Shown: piece by piece, positions 1-7,144 of the stretch | Layout of the letters: each line of letters starts with the position of its first letter | Numbering within the stretch: the stretch's first letter is position 1 | NCBI GenBank assembly: GCA_016872075.1 | Contig: VHBF01000004.1 | Location: 1-14,854, forward strand | DNA: 14,854 nt | From: Bacillota bacterium | GTDB taxonomy: Bacteria > Bacillota_I > Bacilli_A > RFN20 > CAG-826 | Reading direction: 5' to 3' | Notes under the pieces: model-generated | The model's input: only the letters and a program-made list of their open reading frames with translations | The model's database searches: none | Told to the model about the DNA's origin: nothing | Made by a program: the position numbers and the translations under genes

Positions 1-95
1 AAACTGCGGTAAAAGAAGCAGGAAAATTAAGAATGGAAGGAAAGGAATATATCGTGAAAGATGGCGACATCATCTTTTTCCGATTTAATGTATAA
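1..95 (+). CDS. ychF: YchF/OLA1-type redox-regulated ATPase, C-terminal fragment (5' end outside the window)
   Basis: The frame beginning at base 3 reads through to TAA at 93-95. Its last residues, GKEYIVKDGDIIFFRFNV, are the hallmark C-terminus of YchF, which is the end of the TGS domain. YchF is a TRAFAC-class P-loop protein of the Obg family that prefers ATP and associates with ribosomes. Only about 30 residues are present, so the nucleotide-binding motifs cannot be checked and the identity rests on the tail alone. gltX begins 2 nt after the stop without a Shine-Dalgarno site, so the two are probably co-transcribed and translationally coupled. Confidence 0.85.
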   Translation, partial: TAVKEAGKLRMEGKEYIVKDGDIIFFRFNV

Positions 96-97
96 CT

Positions 98-1546
98 ATG
101 CTTGATCCAAAGAAAATTCGTGTTCGTTACGCACCTTCACCCACTGGCTTTTTACATATTGGCGGGGCCCGCAGTGCATTGTTTAACTACTTATTTGCAA
201 AAAAGCATCAAGGGCAATTTATTATTCGCATTGAAGACACTGACATTGAACGAAACGTGGAAGGTGGCGAAGTCAGTCAAATACGTGATCTCAAATGGCT
301 AGGCATTATCCCAGATGAATCGCCGCTTGAACCCAATCCAAAATATGCTCCTTATCGGCAAATGGAACGATTAAATACCTATCAAAAGTACGCTCAACAA
401 TTAGTGAAACAAGGTCATGCATACGAATGTTTTTGTTCTGAAGAAGAATTAGAACGTTCTCGAGAAGAGCAACTTGCCAGAGGCATCGCTGCTCCTCAAT
501 ACAATCGTCGTTGCCTTCACTTATCAATTGCAGAAAAAAATAATTTTATCGCTCAAGGAAGAAAACCAGTCATCCGTATCAAACTCGAAGACCATTTAAC
601 GATTGCCTTTGAAGATATGGTAAGAGGACCAGTCTCATTCAATAATGATGATATTGGCGATTGGGTATTAATCAAATCAAACGGGATTCCTACGTATAAC
701 TTTGCTGTCGTTATCGATGATTATTTAATGGATATCACGCATGTTTTTCGTGGTGAAGAACATCTTTCGAATACCCCAAAACAAATCCAAGTTTATCGCT
801 ATTTACAATTTCCTATGCCTCAATTTGGTCATATGACAATTATTGTCAATGAACATGGTAAAAAACTGTCAAAACGTGATGCTTCGATTGTTCAATTTAT
901 GTCTCAATACCGAGATATGGGATATTTGCCGGAAGCAATTTTCAATTTCATTTTATTGTTAGGTTGGTCTCCAGAAGGAACCCAAGAAATTTTTACCAAA
1001 GCGCAAGCGATTGCCGCTTTCGATGCTATACGCCTATCTTCGTCTCCATCCATGTTTGATCCGCAAAAAATGAATTGGTTAAACAATCATTATCTTAAAC
1101 AATTACCTGAAGATGCTTATTGGCATTTTATTTCCCCATTTATTCAAAAGGCGCCTGGTATCGATCAATTAAAAGAACCATCAGTTGTCCAATTAGCTAA
1201 AACCTTCAAGGACCAACTTGCCTATGGCCTACAAATCGTTGATTTAGTCAAACCGATTCTGCAACCAATCTTTAATTTTGATGATGAAGCGACTTCGCTT
1301 TTGCAAAGTCAAGATGGAAAAAAAGCACTCGCATTATTTATTCAAAAATTTTCTCAACTTCAAGACATACAAGGGCCAAACATTAAAGAAATATTTAAAG
1401 CAATTCAAGCAGAAACAGGTTTAAAAGGTAAACCATTATTCATGCCAGTAAGATTGAAATTAACCGGTCAATTACATGGTGCAGAATTAGCGAATATCAT
1501 CCCCATTCTCGGAAAAGAATTAACACTAAAACGGTTAAAAGCATGA
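98..1546 (+). CDS. gltX: Glutamate--tRNA ligase (GluRS)
   Basis: Class I aminoacyl-tRNA synthetase that charges tRNA(Glu). At 482 residues it is normal for a bacterial GluRS. Visible signatures are the HIGH-type motif HIGG at residues 20-23 within APSPTGFLHIGGARSALFN, and the KMSKS-type loop KLSKR at 256-260. The zinc-site ligand pattern of the E. coli enzyme (CxC, Tyr, Cys) is kept as C111, C113, Y135 and C139. The C-terminal third fits the helical anticodon-binding domain. A tRNA(Gln) gene is in this window and no glnS is. If glnS is absent genome-wide, this enzyme would also mischarge tRNA(Gln) for GatCAB amidation, but that is inference. The start is 2 nt after ychF, and the TGA stop overlaps the argS ATG by 4 nt (ATGA at 1543-1546). 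Confidence 0.97.
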   Translation: MLDPKKIRVRYAPSPTGFLHIGGARSALFNYLFAKKHQGQFIIRIEDTDIERNVEGGEVSQIRDLKWLGIIPDESPLEPNPKYAPYRQMERLNTYQKYAQQLVKQGHAYECFCSEEELERSREEQLARGIAAPQYNRRCLHLSIAEKNNFIAQGRKPVIRIKLEDHLTIAFEDMVRGPVSFNNDDIGDWVLIKSNGIPTYNFAVVIDDYLMDITHVFRGEEHLSNTPKQIQVYRYLQFPMPQFGHMTIIVNEHGKKLSKRDASIVQFMSQYRDMGYLPEAIFNFILLLGWSPEGTQEIFTKAQAIAAFDAIRLSSSPSMFDPQKMNWLNNHYLKQLPEDAYWHFISPFIQKAPGIDQLKEPSVVQLAKTFKDQLAYGLQIVDLVKPILQPIFNFDDEATSLLQSQDGKKALALFIQKFSQLQDIQGPNIKEIFKAIQAETGLKGKPLFMPVRLKLTGQLHGAELANIIPILGKELTLKRLKA

Positions 1547-3162
1547 TTGCGATTGAATCTCATCTTAAAAATCTTTTGCAGAAAGCTTTAACCCAATTTG
1601 GATTAAAGGTTTCAGTTGAAGAGATTGTGATTGAAAAAACCAAAGATCCTAAATTTGGTGATTATGCTACGAATGTTTGTCTTAAATTTGCAAAAAATCT
1701 TACTTTAAAACCAATTGATTTAGCGAATCAATTAGTCGCAACATTAAGCGATTCCCACCTCCAAAAAGTGGAAGTAGCAGGTCCTGGTTTCTTAAATTTT
1801 TTCCTTAAAACAGAAACCTTAACTGCCGTGATTGAAGAGATACTTCGTTTGCATGACGAATTTGGTAAGAGCCAAATCGGACAAGGTAAGCGTATCAACT
1901 TGGAATTTGTTTCTGCAAATCCCACGGGGCCAATGCATGTTGCCCATGCCCGTGCCGCGGCGCTTGGCGATGTGATTGCAACTTTACTGTCCCATGTTGG
2001 TTATAAGGTGACGCGAGAATTCTATGTTAATGATGCCGGTGGACAAATCCGAAATTTAGCCCTATCCATTTTCATGCGTTATCGTGAGTTGATTGGAGAA
2101 AAAGTCACGTTACCAGAAGATGGGTATTTTGGTAAGGACATTATTGAAATTGCCAAAGAAATACGTCAACAATATGGTGAGAAAATTACCACTTTCGACG
2201 AAAACTTATTTAAAAAAATTGGAGTTGAAAAGCAATTAAAACGTATTCAAGAAGACCTCATATTGATGGGAGTTCGCTTTGATGTTTATCGCTCAGAACA
2301 AGATGTAAGAAATGAAGGTCATATTCAAAAAACGCTTCAAAAATTAACTCCATTTTTATACCAAGACCAAGGGGCCACGTATCTAAAAACAACCGCATTT
2401 GGTGATGATAAGGATAGAGTCCTTATTAAAAGTGATGGACAATACACCTATTTTTTACCCGATATTGCTTACCATCAAGACAAATTATCCAGAAACCAAG
2501 ATCAATTAATCGATATCCTTGGTCCAGATCACCATGGTTATATTGCGAGAATGAAAGCGGCACTAGCGATATTGGGTTATCCAACCAATGCACTTGAAAT
2601 TTTGGTCATGCAATTAGTAACGCTCACTGAAAATGGTGTTGAAGTGAAGATGAGTAAACGCACTGGTAAAGGCATTACCATGCGTGAACTGATTGAAGAA
2701 GTCGGAAAAGATGCAGCGCGATATTTTATCGCTGCTAGATCCTATCACAACCCGCTTGAGTTTGATTTAGACCTTGCCAAAACCAAAAGTAATATCAATC
2801 CGCTTTACTATGCCCAATATGCTCATGCAAGATTACAATCCCTATTAGAAGGTGGTAAAGATCTTGGTATTGATGCCACTGGAAAAGGTCTTGATACGAA
2901 TGAAGAGTTAGATTTATTAAAGCACCTTCGGTTATTCCCACAGGCTGTCAACCAAGCTGCCCAAGCCAGAGAACCCAGTATGATTGCACAATATATACAA
3001 CAACTTGCAAGTTATACCCATAGTTTCTATACTATAAGACGGGTTATCGACCGTGACCAACCCAAACTATCTGCCGCAAGACTGGCACTAGTGAAAGCAA
3101 GTGCACAGGTATTAAAAAATAGTTTAGCTATCTTTGGGATTAACGCGCTAAATAAAATGTAA
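1543..3162 (+). CDS. argS: Arginine--tRNA ligase (ArgRS)
   Basis: Class I synthetase charging tRNA(Arg), 539 residues, close to the usual 550-560. The N-terminal additional domain occupies roughly residues 1-100 and ends in VEVAGPGFLNFFL. The catalytic signature SANPTGPMHVAHAR is at 124-137 with HVAH (132-135) as the HIGH-type motif. EFYVNDAGGQIR follows at 159-170. The loop VKMSKRTG at 368-375 resembles a canonical KMSK, whereas many ArgRS have a degenerate one. The C-terminal DALR anticodon-binding domain fits the region from about residue 415 (NPLYYAQYAHAR). It overlaps gltX by 4 nt and has no Shine-Dalgarno site of its own, so reinitiation or coupling is likely. In Bacillus subtilis argS also lies near rpoE. 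Confidence 0.97.
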   Translation: MIAIESHLKNLLQKALTQFGLKVSVEEIVIEKTKDPKFGDYATNVCLKFAKNLTLKPIDLANQLVATLSDSHLQKVEVAGPGFLNFFLKTETLTAVIEEILRLHDEFGKSQIGQGKRINLEFVSANPTGPMHVAHARAAALGDVIATLLSHVGYKVTREFYVNDAGGQIRNLALSIFMRYRELIGEKVTLPEDGYFGKDIIEIAKEIRQQYGEKITTFDENLFKKIGVEKQLKRIQEDLILMGVRFDVYRSEQDVRNEGHIQKTLQKLTPFLYQDQGATYLKTTAFGDDKDRVLIKSDGQYTYFLPDIAYHQDKLSRNQDQLIDILGPDHHGYIARMKAALAILGYPTNALEILVMQLVTLTENGVEVKMSKRTGKGITMRELIEEVGKDAARYFIAARSYHNPLEFDLDLAKTKSNINPLYYAQYAHARLQSLLEGGKDLGIDATGKGLDTNEELDLLKHLRLFPQAVNQAAQAREPSMIAQYIQQLASYTHSFYTIRRVIDRDQPKLSAARLALVKASAQVLKNSLAIFGINALNKM

Positions 3163-3178
3163 ATAAAAGGAGCATCAT

Positions 3179-3550
3179 ATGCCAAAATCAATGCTTGAAC
3201 TTGCCCACGATTTTATTGTTGCAAAAAAGAAGGCTGTAAACTTTAAAGATATTTGGGCGTATGTCCAAAAACAAACGGATGAAAAAGATACCTTACAGTT
3301 AGGTCGATTTTATAAGTTACTGACCTTAGATGGTCGCTTTGTTGCTCTTGGAAGCAATAAATGGGACTTAAAAGCGAGATACACCTTTAAAGAGTTGTAT
3401 GATGATGCTAGAGGGGTATTTAGAGAAGTTGAAGGTGCCGAAGAAGGTGGAGAAGAAGCAGAAGCGGATCCCTTTGATGAGGATGAAGAGGCTGACGATG
3501 CTGAAGACGAAGACAAACCCAAGAAACGTAAATCAGACGACGAAGATTAA
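3179..3550 (+). CDS. rpoE: DNA-directed RNA polymerase delta subunit
   Basis: Bacillota-specific RNA polymerase accessory subunit that promotes polymerase recycling and lowers open-complex stability. It has 123 residues. The N-terminal winged-helix (HARE-HTH) domain covers about residues 1-75 and includes the family motif FKDIWAYVQ and LGRFYKLLTLDGRFVALGSNKWDL. From about residue 83 the chain is a low-complexity Asp/Glu tail typical of delta. The tail is interrupted near its end by a basic cluster, KPKKRK at 113-118, before the final DDED. A good Shine-Dalgarno site (AAAGGAG, 9-10 nt before ATG) sits in the 16-nt gap after argS. In B. subtilis pyrG separates rpoE from fbaA, but here fba follows directly. 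The other-frame readings across the acidic tail are compositional shadows. Confidence 0.95.
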   Translation: MPKSMLELAHDFIVAKKKAVNFKDIWAYVQKQTDEKDTLQLGRFYKLLTLDGRFVALGSNKWDLKARYTFKELYDDARGVFREVEGAEEGGEEAEADPFDEDEEADDAEDEDKPKKRKSDDED

Positions 3551-3576
3551 AAATAAAAAGAAAGAAGGAAAAACGT

Positions 3577-4437
3577 ATGCCACTAGTCAGTATGAAAGAA
3601 ATGCTCATCAGAGCCTACAAAGAAAAATATGCCGTGGCGCAATTTAATATTAATAACCTAGAATGGACCCTTGCCATTTTAGATGAATGCCAAGCGCTTA
3701 AAGCCCCAGTTATCCTTGGGGTTTCAAGTGGTGCTGCTAAATACATGGGCGGATTTAACACCGTCATGGGCATGGTGAATGGTTTACTCAAAGATAAGAA
3801 ATACACCATACCGATTGCGGTGCACTTAGATCATGGTGAAACCGTTGAAATTTGCAAGCAAGCAATCGATGCTGGTTTTACTTCCGTGATGATTGACGCC
3901 TCGCATCATCCATTAGAAGAAAATATTAAAATGACTAAAGAAGTCGTGAAGTATGCCCATAGTAAAACTCCTTTAGTTTCTGTTGAAGCGGAATTAGGCC
4001 GCGTTGGTGGTCAAGAAGACCATGTCGTTGCCGAAACCTATTATGCGATTCCTGCTGAATGCGTCAAAATGGTTAAAGAAACAGGCATCGATTGCCTTGC
4101 TCCTGCGTTAGGTTCAGTCCATGGTCCGTATGAAGGTGAACCAAAATTAGGTTTCAAGGAAATGGCAGAAATTCATAAATTAACCAATATGCCTTTAGTC
4201 TTACACGGTGGTTCAGGCATTCCTGACTTTCAATTAAGAATGGCCATCGAACGTGGCACTGCTAAAATCAACGTCAATACCGAAAATCAAATGGAATGGA
4301 CGAAGATTGTTCGTGAAGTCTTAGCCAAGGATCCCAAAGTTTATGACCCAAGAAAAATTATCGGGCCAGGAAAAGAAGGAATTCGCAAAGTTGTGAAAGC
4401 CAAATATGAAGTCTTTGGCTGCATTGGTAAAGTTTAA
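3577..4437 (+). CDS. fba: Class II fructose-1,6-bisphosphate aldolase
   Basis: Zinc-dependent glycolytic enzyme cleaving fructose 1,6-bisphosphate into dihydroxyacetone phosphate and glyceraldehyde 3-phosphate. At 286 residues it is almost exactly the length of Bacillus FbaA. It shows HLDHGE at 83-88 (catalytic Asp85 and zinc ligand His86), EAELG at 137-141, H182 in GSVHGPYEG, H210 in VLHGGSG and the phosphate-binding loop GGSG at 211-214, with INVNTE at 231-236. Class II tagatose-bisphosphate aldolases share much of this pattern, but the lack of sugar-operon genes and the rpoE neighbour favour the glycolytic role. A purine-rich Shine-Dalgarno site (AGAAGGAA) precedes the ATG in a 26-nt gap after rpoE. 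An intrinsic terminator starts at the stop codon and ends the operon. Confidence 0.95.
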   Translation: MPLVSMKEMLIRAYKEKYAVAQFNINNLEWTLAILDECQALKAPVILGVSSGAAKYMGGFNTVMGMVNGLLKDKKYTIPIAVHLDHGETVEICKQAIDAGFTSVMIDASHHPLEENIKMTKEVVKYAHSKTPLVSVEAELGRVGGQEDHVVAETYYAIPAECVKMVKETGIDCLAPALGSVHGPYEGEPKLGFKEMAEIHKLTNMPLVLHGGSGIPDFQLRMAIERGTAKINVNTENQMEWTKIVREVLAKDPKVYDPRKIIGPGKEGIRKVVKAKYEVFGCIGKV

Positions 4438-4464
4438 ACCCATTTGACAGTGAATGGGTTTTTT
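4436..4464 (+). terminator. Intrinsic terminator after fba
   Basis: A 9-bp perfect stem (AAACCCATT at 4436-4444 pairing with AATGGGTTT at 4453-4461) with an 8-nt loop runs into a U-tract (six T at 4459-4464). The 5' arm begins inside the fba TAA. It separates the ychF-gltX-argS-rpoE-fba operon from the next promoter. Confidence 0.9.
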
Positions 4465-4466
4465 AT

Positions 4467-4494
4467 TTCTCAACGTCAAGGATTAGGATAAAAT
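4467..4494 (+). promoter_or_regulatory. Probable sigma-A promoter of the cysQ-like operon, predicting a leaderless transcript
   Basis: The -10 box TAAAAT is at 4489-4494, and a weak -35-like TTCTCA lies at 4467-4472 (16-nt spacing). Only 6 nt (AAAAAC) separate the -10 from the ATG at 4501, so the expected start of transcription falls on or next to the start codon. No Shine-Dalgarno sequence is at a usable distance. The AAGGAT at 4479-4484 is about 16 nt from the ATG and would lie upstream of the transcript start. Confidence 0.55.
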
Positions 4495-4500
4495 AAAAAC

Positions 4501-5283
4501 ATGGTAAAACGTTTTGTAGAAGATGCTTACCAAGCAGCATTACGGGCTTCAAAAGAGATCCTTTCGATTTATCAAACTAATTTTACTTTTGAAAATAAAA
4601 TAGATGATTCTCCCGTAACAATTGCGGATCAAAAAGCGGATGCAATCATTCGCCAATACCTTCAAGTAAAATATCCAGCTTTTGGTTTTCTTACCGAAGA
4701 ATCATCCGATGATTTATCACGGTTAAAAAAAGACTATGTTTGGGTGGTTGATCCGATTGATGGGACGAAAGATTTTATTGCAAAAAACGATGAATTTACG
4801 ATCAATATTGCCTTAGTTCATCAACAAAAAGTGATCATGGGATTAATTCACATACCCGCGAAACAGGATACTTATTTTGCTTTAAAAGAAGCAGGTAGTT
4901 TCCATCGTATCCACGGTAAAGATCAACGAATATTTGTCAATCAAAAAACCAAGAAACTTACTGTTTTAACTTCCCGATTTCATTTACAACCCATAGAAAA
5001 ATCACTCATTGAAAAGTACCAAGTTCTTGGTAAATTTTCAAAAGTAGAAACCTTTGGAAGTGCCATCAAATCCTGTCGAATCGCTGAAGGCTTGGCGGAA
5101 GTCTCATATCGTTTGTCTCCAGGAACCAAAGAATGGGATACCGCTGCTTCCGATTTAATTGTCACAGAAGCTGGCGGTTTTTTTGTAAAACCTAACCAAG
5201 AACTTTACACTTATAATCGAAAAGATGTTCGCAATCTTGACGGTTACATCATTCTTAATCGATTGGAAAATTTATATTTATGA
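4501..5283 (+). CDS. cysQ: CysQ-like 3'(2'),5'-bisphosphate nucleotidase (inositol monophosphatase superfamily)
   Basis: Predicted Mg-dependent, lithium-sensitive phosphatase turning 3'-phosphoadenosine 5'-phosphate (pAp) into AMP. It has 260 residues and no signal peptide. Metal-site motifs of the superfamily are visible: EES at 66-68, DPIDGT at 84-89 and WDTAASD at 212-218. CysQ is favoured over plain inositol monophosphatase by DGTKDFI followed by NDEFTINIAL (87-104) and by PGTKEWDTAA, which resembles the CysQ form of the second motif. With no sulfate-assimilation genes in view, the pAp could come from phosphopantetheinyl transfer to acyl carrier protein (inference). The start is supported by a -10 box 6 nt upstream. 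The TGA stop overlaps the next ATG (ATGA, 5280-5283), so the two proteins are probably made together. Confidence 0.82.
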   Translation: MVKRFVEDAYQAALRASKEILSIYQTNFTFENKIDDSPVTIADQKADAIIRQYLQVKYPAFGFLTEESSDDLSRLKKDYVWVVDPIDGTKDFIAKNDEFTINIALVHQQKVIMGLIHIPAKQDTYFALKEAGSFHRIHGKDQRIFVNQKTKKLTVLTSRFHLQPIEKSLIEKYQVLGKFSKVETFGSAIKSCRIAEGLAEVSYRLSPGTKEWDTAASDLIVTEAGGFFVKPNQELYTYNRKDVRNLDGYIILNRLENLYL

Positions 5284-6791
5284 AATTTAAAGTTCATGCG
5301 ATTGTGGTATTTTTTACGCTGGTAAGTTGCACCGGTCAATTTCCATCTTTTTTAGATTCATCTTCCACAATCAGTTCTTTTCCATCTAGCGAGTTAGATA
5401 TTTCTAGTGGAGCAAGTGAAAGTAGTACCTATTTTGCGTCTAGTTCGGCTAGTTCAAGTCCGATTATCACATTAGATTTTTATAACTTGAATGATTTTCA
5501 TGGGGCAGTCGAACATAATCCCAGTAACAAAGAAATAGGAATTAATCGTCTATCTAATTATTTTAAAACTCAACTTGCTTCTAATCCCAATAGTATTTTT
5601 TTATCCAGTGGCGATATGTGGCAAGGCAGTGCTGATAGTAATATTACGCGTGGGCGACTGGTGGTAGATGCGATGAATCATCTTCAGTTTTCAGCGATGG
5701 CAATAGGCAATCATGAATTTGATTGGACTGACAGTTACATTATTCAAAATCAATTGCGTTCAAACTTTCCTTTATTAGGAATTAATATCTTAGAAAAACA
5801 AACGCAACAACGGGCCAGCTTTGCCGATGCATCGATTCTGATTGAGAGAAGTGGTATTCAAATTGGTATTATTGGTACGATCGGTGCTTCTTTAGAAAGC
5901 ACGATTTTAACGAGTGCAGTGATGAATTATGAGTTTGTTCCGTACACGAACCTAGTTCAAGAAGAAAGTGAACGCTTGAGAGAATTGGGTGCTGATTTAA
6001 TTATTTTACTGAATCATGATGGCAACGTTGAGTCTGGTGTGTTGCCCTATGTTGATGGCGTTTTTAATGGCCATACGCATCGAAGGGAAGTGTTTCACAT
6101 TGATGGTAAACCAGTGTATCAAGGTCAAGCTTATGGTCAAGCAATTAGTCATATGCGATTTGTCTTTAACACAGTGAATATGGTTCCGAGTTTTTCCCAA
6201 AACCAATCAGGTGTTTATACGTATGATTACTTGGTAAGTCAAAATCGATTTCCCACTGAAGATCCTGAAATGAAAGCGATATATGACGCCTATTTAACCA
6301 ATGAAATTAATCCAATAAAGAATGAAGAAATCGGGATTGCTGAAGGGGCTTTCTCCCGGAATAATCTTGGGCGACTTGCTGTTGAAGAAATGCTGCAATA
6401 TGGCCAATCGGTCAAACCAGAGGTTGTGGCAAGTTTTCATAATACCGGTGGTGTGAGGGCCAGTATTGATGATGGGGCCGTCACCTATGGCGAATTATAT
6501 AAAGCCTTTCCCTTTGATAATGAATTAATGATTGTCCAAGTCACCGGTGAGCAATTGTCTTGGTGGTTGTCTGAAAGTCTATATAAACGGACCATCCCTA
6601 ATTTAACACCAGTCAACAACATCCAAAACTATTGGATCATTTCCATTAATTATTTAACGGAAAAACATTTAGAATCATCCCAATATCCTCACGACCTCTC
6701 CTCAGCGCTCAATACCCATCAATTTATTCGTGAGCAATTAAAAACCCGGTGGCAATATGAAGGTACCATCCGGGCGATTGATTACAATTAA
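5280..6791 (+). CDS. Exported lipoprotein of the 5'-nucleotidase / cyclic phosphodiesterase (UshA-like) family
   Basis: 503 residues. The N-terminus is a lipoprotein signal (hydrophobic 5-16, lipobox LVSC with Cys17), followed by a Ser-rich linker (18 of 34 residues at 27-60 are Ser), so the enzyme should sit on the outer face of the membrane. The calcineurin-like metallophosphatase domain shows D72 and H74 in NDFHG, SSGDMWQGS at 109-117 (D112), GNHEFD at 143-148, H246 in NHDG and GHTH at 264-267. The 5'-nucleotidase C-terminal domain is marked by NTGGVRAS at 388-395 and AFPFDNELM at 409-417. The usual late GGDG(Y/F) element is not visible after YWIISINYL, so substrate specificity is uncertain (nucleotides, cyclic nucleotides, UDP-sugars). 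It overlaps the cysQ-like gene by 4 nt and converges with the NifU-like gene 5 nt away. Confidence 0.88.
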   Translation: MKFKVHAIVVFFTLVSCTGQFPSFLDSSSTISSFPSSELDISSGASESSTYFASSSASSSPIITLDFYNLNDFHGAVEHNPSNKEIGINRLSNYFKTQLASNPNSIFLSSGDMWQGSADSNITRGRLVVDAMNHLQFSAMAIGNHEFDWTDSYIIQNQLRSNFPLLGINILEKQTQQRASFADASILIERSGIQIGIIGTIGASLESTILTSAVMNYEFVPYTNLVQEESERLRELGADLIILLNHDGNVESGVLPYVDGVFNGHTHRREVFHIDGKPVYQGQAYGQAISHMRFVFNTVNMVPSFSQNQSGVYTYDYLVSQNRFPTEDPEMKAIYDAYLTNEINPIKNEEIGIAEGAFSRNNLGRLAVEEMLQYGQSVKPEVVASFHNTGGVRASIDDGAVTYGELYKAFPFDNELMIVQVTGEQLSWWLSESLYKRTIPNLTPVNNIQNYWIISINYLTEKHLESSQYPHDLSSALNTHQFIREQLKTRWQYEGTIRAIDYN

Positions 6792-6796
6792 AGTGA

Positions 6797-7063
6797 CTAC
6801 TTAACTTCTAATTGAATCGGTAAACCTTGTGGTTTTTCACTCGCAAGTTTAACCGCCAAAATACCTGGAACCTCTTCCATGAGGATGACTTCTAATCCAC
6901 CCGATAAAGTGGAATCAATCAGTCCGCAAGAAGAACAAGCCCCTTCCATTCTTAGATAAACAATCCCATCAATAAAAGAATCAAATTCAACGTTGCCGCC
7001 ATCACGAATGATGAAAGGTCGAACTTTATCTAATGCTTCTTCAATTTGTTGTTCTATAGTCAT
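6797..7063 (-). CDS. NifU-type C-terminal domain Fe-S cluster scaffold protein
   Basis: An 88-residue stand-alone NifU C-terminal domain protein, expected to carry an Fe-S cluster bridged between subunits and deliver it to apoproteins. The family motif RDGGNVEF is at 20-27, and the cluster-binding pair C43/C46 is in GACSSCGLIDSTL. The frame stays open upstream to 7285, but that extension reads antisense-like through the tRNA-Leu and tRNA-Lys genes and their terminator, so it is not coding. The ATG at 7061-7063 gives the canonical start MTIEQQIEEALDKVRPFI. A promoter ends 6 nt before that ATG and there is no Shine-Dalgarno site, so the mRNA is probably leaderless. The stop is TAG at 6797-6799. 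Confidence 0.93.
   Translation of the reverse strand: MTIEQQIEEALDKVRPFIIRDGGNVEFDSFIDGIVYLRMEGACSSCGLIDSTLSGGLEVILMEEVPGILAVKLASEKPQGLPIQLEVK
6822..6837 (+). terminator. Weak terminator-like hairpin at the convergent junction
   Basis: AAACC at 6822-6826 and GGTTT at 6831-6835 form a 5-bp stem with loop TTGT, followed by T residues (6833-6837). It lies inside the 3' end of the minus-strand NifU-like gene, about 30 nt past the nucleotidase stop. It is the only candidate I see for ending the plus-strand operon. The short stem makes this a weak call. Confidence 0.3.
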
Positions 7064-7069
7064 AGCAAT

Positions 7070-7098
7070 ATGATAACGAGAAAAGAACTTTCTAGCAA
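7070..7098 (-). promoter_or_regulatory. Promoter of the NifU-like gene, predicting a leaderless transcript
   Basis: Read on the minus strand, -35 TTGCTA (7093-7098), a 17-nt spacer and -10 TATCAT (7070-7075) form a good sigma-A promoter. It lies between the tRNA operon terminator and the gene. The -10 box is followed by 6 nt and then the ATG, so transcription should start at the start codon. Confidence 0.65.
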
Positions 7099-7115
7099 TC
7101 AATAAGACTGCCAAT

Positions 7116-7144
7116 AAAAAAACCATCGTCATCAACGATGGTTT
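7116..7144 (-). terminator. Intrinsic terminator of the tRNA operon
   Basis: On the minus strand AAACCATCG (7144-7136), loop TTGATGA and CGATGGTTT (7128-7120) make a 9-bp perfect stem followed by a run of T down to 7116. The first base of the stem is the terminal A of the tRNA-Leu CCA end, so hairpin and mature 3' end share a base. Confidence 0.88.

Noticed and set aside
3310..3647. Open frames on both strands across the rpoE tail
   Set aside because: They are low-complexity shadows of GAA/GAT/GAC repeats in the acidic tail (Ser-rich or Leu/His-rich on the opposite strand), with no initiation signals or recognisable domains.
4444..4449. TTGACA as a -35 box for the cysQ-like operon
   Set aside because: It lies mostly in the loop of the fba terminator, and no -10 box follows at 15-19 nt (4465-4473 is TTTCTC-like). 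The TAAAAT at 4489 is too far away.
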